NCBI GenBank assembly: GCA_019843655.1
Contig: JACDQD010000005.1
Location: forward strand, 11,807,575 to 11,871,574
Direction: 5' to 3'
Origin: Lethocerus indicus
Lineage: Eukaryota > Arthropoda > Insecta > Hemiptera > Belostomatidae
Length of the DNA: 64,000 bases
Shown: positions 54,956 through 64,000 of the stretch, one piece after another
Position numbering within the stretch: position 1 is the stretch's first letter
How the letters are laid out: each line of letters opens with the position of its first letter
Notes under the pieces: model-generated
What the model was told of the DNA's origin: nothing
Seen by the model: the letters and a program-made list of their open reading frames with translations, nothing else
Databases searched by the model: none
Position numbers and translations under genes: made by a program

Positions 54956-55132
54956 ATGTGGGATCGGCCAACGCTACGCACGAAGGCAGTGAGATGGATG
55001 CGTTGGAAGACGAAGAGCACGAACAGTGCTTCGGCAATTTTCGAGGCGTGGAAACCAAACGTCGTCATATGGGTTCTGATAATGTGGAAGTGGACCGAGA
55101 CCATTTTCAGATTGTATCTCAACAAGAGACAG
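54956..55132 (+). CDS. gene 1 exon 1
   Basis: 59 codons, phase 0 at the end, with donor cag/gttgga. The Trp/Arg-rich N-terminus leads into the hydrophobic segment NVVIWVLIMWKWTETIF and then LYLNKRQ, matching the first membrane helix and 'RQ' of Ste24 proteins. The first part (residues 1-30) has no counterpart that I recognise, so the true start could differ if a further 5' exon exists. Confidence 0.72.
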
Positions 55133-55467
55133 GTTGGACAGACTGATTTGAGAGCCAGTATTTCAAAAATCACTTTTCCCCAGCATTGATATACACAGTA
55201 TGAATAGTTTTAATTCTTTTTTTAGACCAGTAAAACGAACAGCAACCAACTTAAAATTATGAAAGAATGAATACTGAGAACAGAGTACAGTCATTAAACT
55301 TAATAAGCAAACTTACTGTACATTTCATAGAAACATAGGTTACTCTAATCACCTGTTCATTTAGCCCTTATGTAGTAATTACAACTGATCTTAAACTTTG
55401 TAATTTTACAGCTGTAATAGAAATTGAATAATTTAATTGTAAAAATTTGAAGATGCCAGTAGTTTTA

Positions 55468-55528
<61 letters not shown>

Positions 55529-58500
55529 AAATAATTTACTTTACTTTCGCAACAGTTTTAAATGTTCATTGTTCAGAACTCCATTCACACCAGATGGATT
55601 GAATATATTGTATTACTTACATATATAGATATTAATTATGTTTGGATCGTTACTGAATAATGTCCCTGCAACCTAAACAATCTTGCATTGGAAATATTAC
55701 AATCGGGGAAAACGTTGGACTGTAGCAATTTAATTAATCAATCACCGACATAAAAAATTAAGTCAGTTTATATTTAAGACAATAATTGAGAAAACGTGAT
55801 TAAATATATGTAATATTTAGGTTCAATACGGACATTTTATAACAATTTTAATTTTCACAATCATTGATGTTCATGTTATAGTTCAGAGTTACGCAAGAAA
55901 CGACGACAATACCAAGAGAATTTAGAGCGTATATGTCTGAAGAAGCTTTTGAAAGATCAAAAATCAACTCCAAAAATGAACTAAAGCTGTCCAATATTAC
56001 TGTCTTGTACAATGCAGTTGTTTATACAGTAAGGACAGTTAAATATTTGTAATCATAACTAAGGAATGGCAATCTAAACAATGAGAAATGTATGATTTCT
56101 GCAATTAATCTGTTATCTAGATTATTAAAATAATTGTTGTACACGAATGAATATAACAATTTAATATATCCTTTCTCCTAATTTGACTTCAGGCGTTCTA
56201 TATGTCCCAGTGGACATCCAGACTTTGGGTATTATCAAAGTCGATGTCCTCGTGCCCGTACGTTAGATCGCTTTCGTTCGTCTACATGATCATCAGTCTG
56301 AATTCCATCAAAGACCTGCCACTGTGGTTGGGAAATGTCTGGGTATACGGCTACAACGCATTTCCGGTAAGTTCCATCGCTTTGAACATAATTTTACAGC
56401 GGTATTAAATTTTTTCATCCGGACAATGTGTGTACGTGTAGATGTAATCGTTCTTCATCATGTCACAGCTATGTTACTGTAACAGTCGTTCGGAGTCAAA
56501 AAATCGATGATTTATTTTATCCGCGCATAGTGTTGTGGACAGTACGGGATACAGTATAAGTACCTGAAAATATTGGAGGATATCAACCGTTTGATGATCG
56601 TCGTTAATTAATGTAGGAACACGAGTTCCAAATGATGTTGTTGCGATTTCCCATGTTATTGAGGCAGAACGGAATGTTTTATTGACGGGAAGTGTATTTT
56701 CAAATGGCGAATGGCCGGCTGGGGTGAAAACGGCGAGCGTTGAAGACGCAGAAGCCGGGGGAGCAGCCGTGGGAAAGCTGGCCCAAACGTGTCAGAGGGT
56801 AAAACTCTGTGACCCTCCCCCCCGCCCACCATACAGGCCGCGGCCGCCTGTGATTTTATTTGACATTCACTATCCGCCAGCGGGAAAACGGAGACGATGC
56901 TTTCTTCCAATCTCAATCTTAGAAAGTGGCGGACCGGTTATTTGGTCCCCTAAAAGTGCCGAGAGAGGGGCTGTCGAAAACGAAAAATATAAATATTCAC
57001 CTGTACTCAGGGAAAGCCGGATGTAAATCTAATAGAAACCTGCTCAAATGCGAGATAATTTCCCTTCCGATGAAACAGAGGGAATTCGGACGGTAGCTAA
57101 AGTTAATTATAAAATGCGGACCCGTAAAACTATTGAAATTTCCAATATTTCAGATCAACCACACATACGATATATGAAAAATAACATAGAATGTTATTTT
57201 TTATAGCTATATAATATTATATTTTCCCCACAGCTGAAAAAATCTGTTAATGATCGGCTGAAGTTCTACTTACTGGATCTTGTTCATAACATACCAGTGA
57301 CGTTGCTGATCGATTACGGAAGCGAACACTGGGCTCAGAATCTATGCTTGAGCGTAGCCGTTCTCCACTGCTCCTACAAGATGCTGCTCTACCTCGTGTA
57401 CGACCAGGTCATCAGGCTGGAAGAAAGGACGCCTCTTCCTGACGGCGAACTTAAGGATAAGATCGTCCAGATGTCCAGATTGCTAGGTTACCCACTCGAG
57501 GATATCTTTTATATGGACAGTAAGTCCTTTTCAAAATCTCCTTCTTAGCATACCGAGTACGACTTACATTTTTCATGTTTCATTCGCTGCCGTCGGAATC
57601 AATTAGAGTACCAACGTCTTCCACATGGACGTGAATATTCACCGTAAGATATGCAGAACTCGAAGCCGCGTCCGAGCTTCAACTGTATAAATAATAGTAG
57701 TCTCAAAACGTTAGATCGATGCCGGAGAGTTATAGGACAACTGACTCCTGGCAAACACGCTCGGTTACCACCGCCCACCGGCCTATGATAATCGCAGTAA
57801 GAACAGCATTTTATTGTTCATGTTAGAACAGAAAGCCATAAAACCGTAATGTTTCTTTATGTCCGTCCATAAGCTAAAGGTGTTAACGTTAGCGAATTTA
57901 CGGCCAAATGTTCCACGCTGAGGCTTCGGCTTCGGAGCGAGAAAATGTCGCCCGTTCGCATTTCAGTCTCGAGAGAAATTCAGGCATAGGGTCGAATAAT
58001 ATTTCTTTGGGGCCATATCCAACGATTTGAAGCTTCAATAGTGAATGCAATGGAAAATTACAATGGGAACCTCCAGATTGGATGACTTAGGATGTGCCTA
58101 GGGGGGTGTAGAAGTAGGTATTTCTGGCGATATCATATAAGACTTGAGATATATATTTTAAACTTTATTTTAGCCCAAGTGGATCAAATTAGTACATAAT
58201 ATGCTTCTTAAATAAATAATAATAACAGAATAAAAGTCAAACAACAAAAAGTAAAGTACAACAGTAAATGTATTGACTGATGGAGCCCACGACCCATGAA
58301 TCAATGCTGACAGAGGATCACACAACGAATTATAGACAGGCTCGTCCACAAACTCAGTACTAAACACACTAACTGAAAGAAAGACTAAGAAAACTGTATA
58401 GTTCCTCAATTTTGTTTTTCCAAATAGGTTACGAAGCGGTCACCAGTCCCCCGCATTGGGGCGGCGGCGTAATGGCGCTGAGCAGAATTCTGGGCGTCTA

Positions 58501-60944
58501 CTACCAAGAGGAGCAGGGCGGAGGCCACGCCAAAACTCTGGACGTAAACGAGATACTGGGACTGGTGGCCCACGAGCTCGGTCATTGGAAGTACAGCCAC
58601 AGGTTAAAGCTGATACTCGTCCAACAGGTACGTATTATATAAATATAAATATACCAATTCCGATAATATCTGTTAAACGATATATTTATTTCATCTTTAC
58701 AAGAAATCTCTCATTTGGGAGTAAATCTTTAGAATTGACCAAAAACAGAAAATAAGGCAATTGCCTTTCTCCCCGTACGTGAGCTATTTGACAGGACAGC
58801 GAGCACAGCAGCTATCATGAAATGAAATTGTATATTAATGACGGTGTTTCTTGGAAATAGTAAACCAAGTAAATAGTTTCACATCACGTATATCGATTTC
58901 GCTAATAATGCTCCCCATTTCTGATTAATTCCCTGTTTTATATTCATAATCATGCGTTAAACAAGTTAAATTAAATGACATGTAAACCGACGGCTCCATG
59001 CTCAAAACACATAATAGAGGGTATTAGCTATAATAATTCTTGTAAATAATTCATCTACCAACATGAAAAATTCTAACGAGCTGTCAGAATAATGACAACT
59101 ATTTTACAGTAATTTATTCATTCGAGCTAACAATTTTTAATACAACCTCCGGACATTGCATTTATGTGCGACATAATATTTGAACATCAATTTATATTTT
59201 ATTTATTATCGAAACGGTATATATATTTTCGTCATTGTCAGAACAGGACCCAATAATTTGACAGTTGGTTCACTCTAGCACAGGTCTGAGAATGATATCC
59301 ATCTATTCCCATCTATTGGTATAAACTCATCTGGACGTCTCCATTTGTATTCCCCCTAATAATTCCTTTCCAGTGACTGTTTCATTTTAGATAATGATGT
59401 TGAGCCGAATTTTGACAAGCTCGATAGCTATGAGACATTTTTTGGTCTATTCCTGGTTCGACCTAAACGACGAGCGGCCGCAAATCGTCGGTGCTTTCGT
59501 TTCCTTCGTTTGCGTCGGCTACCCACTCAAAGTTGTAAGTTGATTTTCAGTTATATTACGTCTAGATACTTTCCAACATAATTAAAAGCTCCCGCTTACA
59601 AATAACATTGTTTAAAGGATATTTTATATTCATTTTACTTCACAAACGGAGGACTGTGCGACTTACTAAAATATTGCTGTACTTACTACTCTCGTTGTAA
59701 ATTGAATGAGCGAACTATTGGAGTTATATGGACTCAACTCTTAATGAATTCAGCTCATTTAGGGTTGTTAACGGTATCGAATAATGATTTTGATCGTATA
59801 TCTGCGCGGCTGTGTCGAGAGGATTTCTTGAAGTTTCTACGTTGTGTCGCCCAAACAAACACAGACACAAACACAATTTTGGCAACTACCGATTCCCGGA
59901 CAGTGGTAAGACCGATGTGCTTGTGATGTTGTGATTAGAAATGGAATTAAACTTTATTTCTAGTTGAAAATGATCCGATGAGTCGTGTCCCGAACACAGT
60001 GGGTAGTCACTGAATACCTTCCCGGTACGCGATGGCCATTATGCATCCTTTCCAGGCCTCGACATTAATTAAATTTCAGGTCGCTAATAGCGCTATAGAT
60101 AAAAATCTGAGCGAACACATTTTCCGAAGGCTGCGATCACATAAATTAACCATCCCGCGGCGCGGACTCTTGGCGCCTTCTCGTCATTACGCATAACGAA
60201 AATAAACGCGATGGCGGCTCTTTTTTTTTCGTATTTTTTTTTCTTATTCCCCCAACGAATCTATAAATCGTTGAGCAAACGTGGAACAGTTACAAATTGC
60301 CGGTGCGTTTTCCAATAGCAATGCCATCATCGTGTCTACAACATGCAGTTTATCTAATTTATACTCATTCGAAACAATCTGAATGCATTTAACGTTAGCC
60401 TGCGCAGGCACGAATGAAATAAAATTTGTGCCTGCAAGGCTGAATCCTTCTCAACCCCAAGCTCTGAGACAACGCAGAATATTTATCTGTAAATTTGATT
60501 TGTACCTAGCATAAAATAAATATGGTATGAAAAGTGATCACGATCGTTACTTAAATGCGTTTTAAGCTTACGGAAATATATTATTCCTCCGACGTATTAA
60601 CCACAAATGACCACAAGTTCAAGTATTCCGAAAAACAAAGTTACTTAGTGAACTATGTTCACTATTGTTGGAATTATTACTTGACGTGTTCGGCCCAGAT
60701 GTTGGAGAGCCTGGAAATCTGGTATTCCCGGTATATGGAGTTCGGCGCGGACGTGTTCAGCCGGGCGATGGGCACCAGCCAGGGTCTGAGGTCGGCGGTC
60801 ACCAAACTCGGCTCGATGTCGGAGCTCTGCCCGGCCACCGACGGCCTCTACTCCGCTTTCACGTTCGCCCAGCCGACGCCCCTCGAGAGGATACGGCTGC
60901 TCTACTCGCCCTACACGGTCTTCTGGAGGAACGTCTACCACTGA
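54956..60944 (+). CDS. Ste24-like CAAX prenyl protease 1 paralog (gene 1), complete
   Basis: The Ste24/ZMPSTE24 family (peptidase M48A) comprises multi-pass ER/nuclear-membrane zinc proteases that clip prenylated CAAX proteins. Exons as spliced by me: 54956-55132, 55882-56028, 56193-56366, 57234-57519, 58428-58627, 59391-59534 and 60699-60944. All introns are GT-AG, giving 457 residues against about 475 in human. An in-frame TAG lies directly before the ATG. Order: membrane segment ending LYLNKRQ (about 35-59), TTTIPREF (67-74), TPLPDGELK (232-240), zinc motif HELGHW (310-315), third-ligand Glu390 in MEFGADVF, and AQPTPLER (433-440). HELGH to Glu is 80 residues and Glu to Gln434 is 44, both equal to human by my recollection of that protein. 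Odd points: the family's SNAY Asn is Pro270, the HPP His is Gln434, and the loop before HELGH is about 30 residues shorter. Zinc binding should survive, but CAAX activity is uncertain. It is the first of a tandem pair. Confidence 0.88.
55472..55526. repeat. (TA)n microsatellite in intron 1 of gene 1
   Basis: An uninterrupted alternating AT run of 55 bp. Confidence 0.97.
55882..56028 (+). CDS. gene 1 exon 2
   Basis: 49 codons in phase 0 at both ends, acceptor atag and donor gtaagg. It encodes TTTIPREF and MSEEAFERSK, the counterpart of the 'TTTHVPPEL... MDSETFEKSR' block of human ZMPSTE24. The matching exon of gene 2 has the same length. Confidence 0.88.
56193..56366 (+). CDS. gene 1 exon 3
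   Basis: 58 codons, phase 0, acceptor cag and donor gtaagt. It contains a membrane segment and NSIKDLPLWLGNVWVYGYN, equivalent to the '[21 protein letters not shown]' loop. The usual HGFN signature is degraded. Confidence 0.85.
57234..57519 (+). CDS. gene 1 exon 4
   Basis: 95 codons plus one base, acceptor cacag and donor gtaagt. It carries the family signature RTPLPDGELKDKI followed by YPLEDIFYMD. The Pro of YPL corresponds to a Pro mutated in human ZMPSTE24 disease (P248) and is retained. Confidence 0.92.
58428..58627 (+). CDS. gene 1 exon 5, zinc-binding HELGH
   Basis: It starts in phase (2 bases completing Ser262) and ends in phase 0 with donor gtacgt. The HELGH zinc/catalytic motif lies at 58571-58585 within LVAHELGHWKYSH. 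Upstream of it TSPPHWGGGVMAL stands where the family has the conserved SHSNAYFYG strand. Confidence 0.92.
59391..59534 (+). CDS. gene 1 exon 6
   Basis: 48 codons, phase 0 at both ends, acceptor ttttag and donor gtaagt. It encodes two hydrophobic segments around FDLNDERPQIVG, matching the membrane region that follows the zinc motif. Confidence 0.82.
60404..60435. repeat. hairpin in intron 6 of gene 1
   Basis: gcaggcacgaat (60404-60415) and atttgtgcctgc (60424-60435) pair at 11 of 12 positions around the loop gaaataaa. It overlaps a perfect 12-bp palindrome gcctgcgcaggc (60398-60409). Confidence 0.65.
60699..60944 (+). CDS. gene 1 exon 7, third zinc ligand and stop
   Basis: 81 codons plus TGA (60942-60944), acceptor gcccag. 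The third zinc ligand Glu390 is at 60738-60740 in MEFGADVF, with Asp of GAD at 60750. AQPTPLERIRLL replaces the family's SHPPLLERLQAL. GC-rich codon use resembles that of exons 4 and 5. Confidence 0.92.
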   Translation: MLESLEIWYSRYMEFGADVFSRAMGTSQGLRSAVTKLGSMSELCPATDGLYSAFTFAQPTPLERIRLLYSPYTVFWRNVYH

Positions 60945-60963
60945 CCAACATTTTGGCCCATCG

Positions 60964-60973
60964 AATAAATAAA
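60964..60973 (+). promoter_or_regulatory. polyadenylation signal of gene 1
   Basis: Two overlapping AATAAA hexamers (60964-60969 and 60968-60973) lie 20 bases after the stop codon, giving a very short 3' UTR. Confidence 0.75.
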
Positions 60974-61761
60974 GTAAACGTTCGAGAAATGTCGTTTTTG
61001 TACTAAAAGTAAACCGGTTACAAGAGCTATAACCAAGTTGAATGAATTAGTTGGACAGTAAGTATTGCGTTTTAACACTAACTACTGTGATACTGTAGGG
61101 AGAATCTGGGTATGTTGAAATCCTCTACCTGCTCGAAATTTCTCCTGGTTTTGGAGAACAACTCAGCGGGATACAGTAAAATGGTTTCGGAACTCTTGGT
61201 TCCAACACTAAGTAAGATAGTAATAATTCCAAGGATTATATAGAGAATTTAGTTTTCAACGTTTTCCATTGATTCTCTTATTTAGGGTGCTTCGGGTGGT
61301 GCGAAAAGGCTCCCAATTACTGAATCTTAATCCCGCGAGAATAAAAAAATTGTGTGGATCTAATTCTCAGCCGGACCATGGAATGGAGCCAGTAGTATTT
61401 CCGAAACGTCGGAAGCAGACCATACAACTTATGTTAATGTATGGCTATAGTTAAGCCGTACAATAAAATAATTGCTGGTTGTACATAATAAGTATTGCTC
61501 CTTGTATATAATACAAAAGTCCAAACAGTTTGCGCTTTAATTTAAAATTTGATTCCAGTCTGTCTTCATATACCAACTAACGATACAGATATCGTTCTTT
61601 GTACATGTTTTTAAACATCTGTCGTTTGATTTATTTGACATGAAACATCTGTCGATTGCCCAAACATGTGAGAATGTATCAAAATTCGCAGTGCCCCAAC
61701 TAAATACGGTCTATTCCTCCGAATTTTACCAACTTTAAATGATTCCCGGAACGAGGATAAA
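60974..61761. other. short intergenic spacer between the Ste24 paralogs
   Basis: About 790 bp separates the polyadenylation signal of gene 1 from the ATG of gene 2. No exon was recognised. The word aaacatctgtcg occurs twice (about 61613 and 61643). The promoter of gene 2 must lie here, but no core element stands out. Confidence 0.5.
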
Positions 61762-61872
61762 ATGCAGGATGGGTGCTTCGTCCAAGATAAAACTCATTTA
61801 TACATTTTTTTACTCCTTTTGTGTTTCAAAGTGATGAAATGCATTATTTTCGTCAATATCAGCAATCGTCAG
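61762..61872 (+). CDS. gene 2 exon 1
   Basis: 37 codons from ATG to a consensus donor (cag/gtaagt), phase 0. The hydrophobic core LYIFLLLLCFKVMKCIIFV is followed by ISNRQ, the position where gene 1 has LYLNKRQ and human has LAQRQ. Confidence 0.72.
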
Positions 61873-64000
61873 GTAAGTTACATAATGAATGGAATGGGGA
61901 AATGTAATTTAATGATTGTTCAAAAAAATGAAGTGTAGAAAGTTCATAATAATACGACATATGATTCGTCAAAACATTATATTCCTAGTTACAGTATTGA
62001 CTCACTATGGATGGTTACACTTGTAATATGTATCTTAAACATTTAAAAATAGGTAGAACTGGATCTAGTATTAGAATAAACAGTTATTTTAAAATTGTGG
62101 TAATGAATATATACTGATACATTATAGTAAAACCTCACTCCTTCCTTAAATATGTCTATAATTTATATCCAATTATATTTCCTGTTAATCTTGACGTTAA
62201 TCTGTATTGCAAATGTTAATTTTCATAATATTTTTCATTCCGAGTTACTTTCATTAGTTATTATAATGTTGTATAGTCATAATATAATCACATGAACACG
62301 AATGAATTCTTAAATTCTTTAATTAATTTTATTTTCAAGCGAAATGTACTGGCGCGGACGAAAAAGGTGCCTCCACCGTTTGCCAAATACATGGACGAAG
62401 AGACGTTGGAAAAGAGCCGAAGCTACACCCTTCAACGGATAAATATCATGAATTTCGATATATTTTATAAAACTTCACTCTACTGTGTATGTTTTAAAAC
62501 TGTATGAATGAAAGTTCAACCATTAACAACGGCAATAAATATAAATAATATTTAAACAGTAATAAACTGTATTTGAAATATTTCAGATATTTGTTACCTA
62601 ACTTATGTTAAATAACGTGGAAATAATTTTTATTAATCTAGATGAATCTAATGATGTCGGGCCTATCGAAAGACTGGGATTTGAGTGGGAACGTGTTCAC
62701 GGGCGAATACCTCAGAACTGGTATATTCGTCGCGTTGCTGACATCGTTCAAATCGTTCGTGACGCTACCCGTCACTTTCTACACAGTTTACGTCCAGAAG
62801 AAATATGAGATCAAGAGTCGGGTAATGGCGTTCATTTAAATTTTATAATTAAATGCAACAATTATAGTAATTGACGCGTGCAACAGTCATTGTATTCGAA
62901 TCAGCCATTTGCCTTCGGAAGTAGGCAATAATCTTATGGACCATTATAGAAAAAAGAACTTGTTCAACAAAAATCAAGAGTCTTACTGAACTTAACATTT
63001 ATTTTTAAGTGCTAAATTTTTTTAAATGCATTAATTGTATTAAAATAATTATCGAAGGGGCTGGGACAGCTCGTAATTGGCCAGTTGTCGGTTACCGCCG
63101 AGGAAAGTTTCCAGCAGATAATGGCCGCCTGGTGGTGCATGACTGTAGTCAAATTTGGCGGCACTTGGTTCTTCTCCCTCACCACCTTGGCGTCCTTTTT
63201 CTACCAGATTGTCCTAACTCCTATGTTCAGGGAGGCCCGGAGGATCTTGTCCACGTCTCTAACTCCCCTTCCTGAGTGCAAACTCAGGAAAGAGCTCGAA
63301 GAGCTTGCCGAAGACATGGCATTCCCGCTTAAAGAAATCTACATCAGAAAAGGTACAAAGAACACTTCGATATAATCATGAATATTTGTATTCACTACAT
63401 AATGTAATCCTTCGTTATAAGGCGTGATGTAAGGGAAGAAGTAGAAATCAGTTTACAACACCAAAGTGCTCGTTATTATTTCCTTGCTTATTTTCTAACC
63501 TCTGGCACTCTCATACTTACTCTTATCACTGTTGTTTCTTGTCTATTGTCCTAAACTCGACCTACCAAAAAACATTTCAAGATTTGTGTTCCTAATCCGC
63601 CGTGTTTTAAGTTTTAAGAAAATATTTCTTGAATGTACTTATATTAGTAGACCGTTGAGTATAAGAATAGCGGCGCGACCAGGTGCATAACGCTTTGGGC
63701 TAGTTTTCTCATTTTTGTGCGCCTTATACCTTATACGTTACGTTACACGGACGAATTTGATCTAGCCCTTCGCAATCGAGTGACCGTCTGTGGTTTTCTC
63801 GAGGGCCAGAGCCTGCTATTGTCGGAGGACTTTGTCAAAGACCATTTGGAGGACGAGGAGGAGGAAGTGCCCAAACGGATGTCGCAGTGGACAGCGTTCA
63901 AGGGAGCCTCGACCTGTTTGTGGGAGAAGGGTTTCACCAGGAGAGAGATACTGGCCCTCGCCGCTCACAGGATGGCCCACTTCAATCTTCTACACGAGAT
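61762..64000 (+). CDS. Ste24-like paralog (gene 2), partial, HExxH lost
   Basis: Second tandem Ste24/M48A-type membrane protein. Exons: 61762-61872, 62340-62486, 62642-62821, 63085-63352 (or from 63070) and 63766 to beyond 64000. It shares the exon phases of gene 1. Order: hydrophobic segment LYIFLLLLCF then ISNRQ (exon 1), KKVPPPFAKYMDEETLEKSR (exon 2), LTSFKSFVTLPVTFYTVYV (exon 3), LTPLPECKLRKELEE and FPLKEIYI (exon 4), an acidic loop, then HRMAH at 63966-63980 (residues about 303-307). At the zinc motif the two His remain, but the catalytic Glu is Arg. The SNAY Asn is Val. With an open frame and good splice sites, this looks like a translated pseudoenzyme rather than a decayed copy. The third-ligand region lies outside the window, so its state is unknown. 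Confidence 0.83.
62340..62486 (+). CDS. gene 2 exon 2
   Basis: 49 codons, phase 0 at both ends, acceptor tcaag and donor gtatgt. It has the same length and boundaries as gene 1 exon 2. KKVPPPFAKYMDEETLEKSR is the clearest family match in this gene. Confidence 0.9.
62642..62821 (+). CDS. gene 2 exon 3
   Basis: 60 codons, phase 0, acceptor ctag and donor gtaatg. It ends in VQKKYEIKSR, equivalent to the '[10 protein letters not shown]' loop. The membrane helix GIFVALLTSFKSFVTLP precedes it. Confidence 0.82.
63085..63352 (+). CDS. gene 2 exon 4
   Basis: 89 codons plus one base, with donor gtacaa in the same phase as gene 1 exon 4. An alternative acceptor gives a start at 63070 and five more residues. 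Neither acceptor has a strong pyrimidine tract. The signature TPLPECKLRKELEEL and FPLKEIYI are clear. Confidence 0.85.
63766..64000 (+). CDS. gene 2 exon 5, HRMAH, cut by the window edge
   Basis: Acceptor atctag, with two bases completing the split codon and then an open frame to the window end. GFLEGQSLLLSEDFV aligns with the strand after SNAY. An acidic loop (LEDEEEEVPK) takes the place of the human acidic insert. ILALAAHRMAHFNLLHE aligns with VLAVLGHELGHWKLGH. Confidence 0.85.

Noticed and set aside
54958..55146. Alternative plus-strand frame over gene 1 exon 1 with an acidic translation
   Set aside because: It needs a GTG start and runs through the splice donor to a stop. The neighbouring frame from ATG 54956 gives the Ste24 helix and RQ motif.
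54769..55173. 134-codon minus-strand open frame over gene 1 exon 1
   Set aside because: It is antisense to an exon whose sense translation matches the first membrane helix of Ste24 and splices in phase to the next exon. The antisense protein resembles nothing I know.
58170..58409. 79-codon minus-strand open frame inside intron 4 of gene 1
   Set aside because: Hydrophobic and AT-driven, with no recognised domain. It ends close to the exon 5 acceptor and is best read as intron sequence.

Overview
This is a window of animal nuclear DNA, most likely from an insect or another arthropod. Coding sequence is split by GT-AG introns of about 160 to 1160 bp. There are long (TA)n and (CT/GA)n microsatellites, a decayed retroelement domain, a dispersed repeat of a type I know from arthropods, CpG is not depleted, and nothing looks bacterial. 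I cannot name the species.

Layout: positions 1 to about 54,950 hold no protein-coding gene that I recognise. This stretch alternates AT-rich DNA full of TAATTA-like words with GC-rich, CpG-dense blocks of roughly 100-400 bp. It carries microsatellites at 4178, 7918, 16635, 22469, 26959, 33762 and 47077, short perfect inverted repeats, a 32-bp direct repeat 950 bp apart (39788 and 40738), a minus-strand remnant of a retroelement GIY-YIG domain (4713-5119), and a dispersed repeat near 51310-51560.

Positions 54,956 to 64,000 hold two tandem plus-strand genes of the Ste24/ZMPSTE24 family (CAAX prenyl protease 1, M48 zinc metalloprotease, a multi-pass ER/nuclear-membrane enzyme). Gene 1 (54956-60944, seven exons, 457 residues as I splice it) keeps the HELGH zinc motif and the third-ligand Glu at exactly the human spacing, but has lost the conserved Asn of the SNAY motif and the His of the HPP motif. 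Gene 2 (61762 to beyond the right edge, five exons visible) has HRMAH where HExxH should be, so the catalytic Glu is Arg and proteolysis is not expected. Reading frame and splice sites of gene 2 are otherwise intact.

Intron positions and phases are identical in the two genes (0, 0, 0, 1 for the first four introns), while the proteins have diverged strongly. This points to an old tandem duplication followed by loss of catalytic constraint. The array may continue to the right of the window. The main discovery candidate is this pair of catalytically altered Ste24 paralogs.
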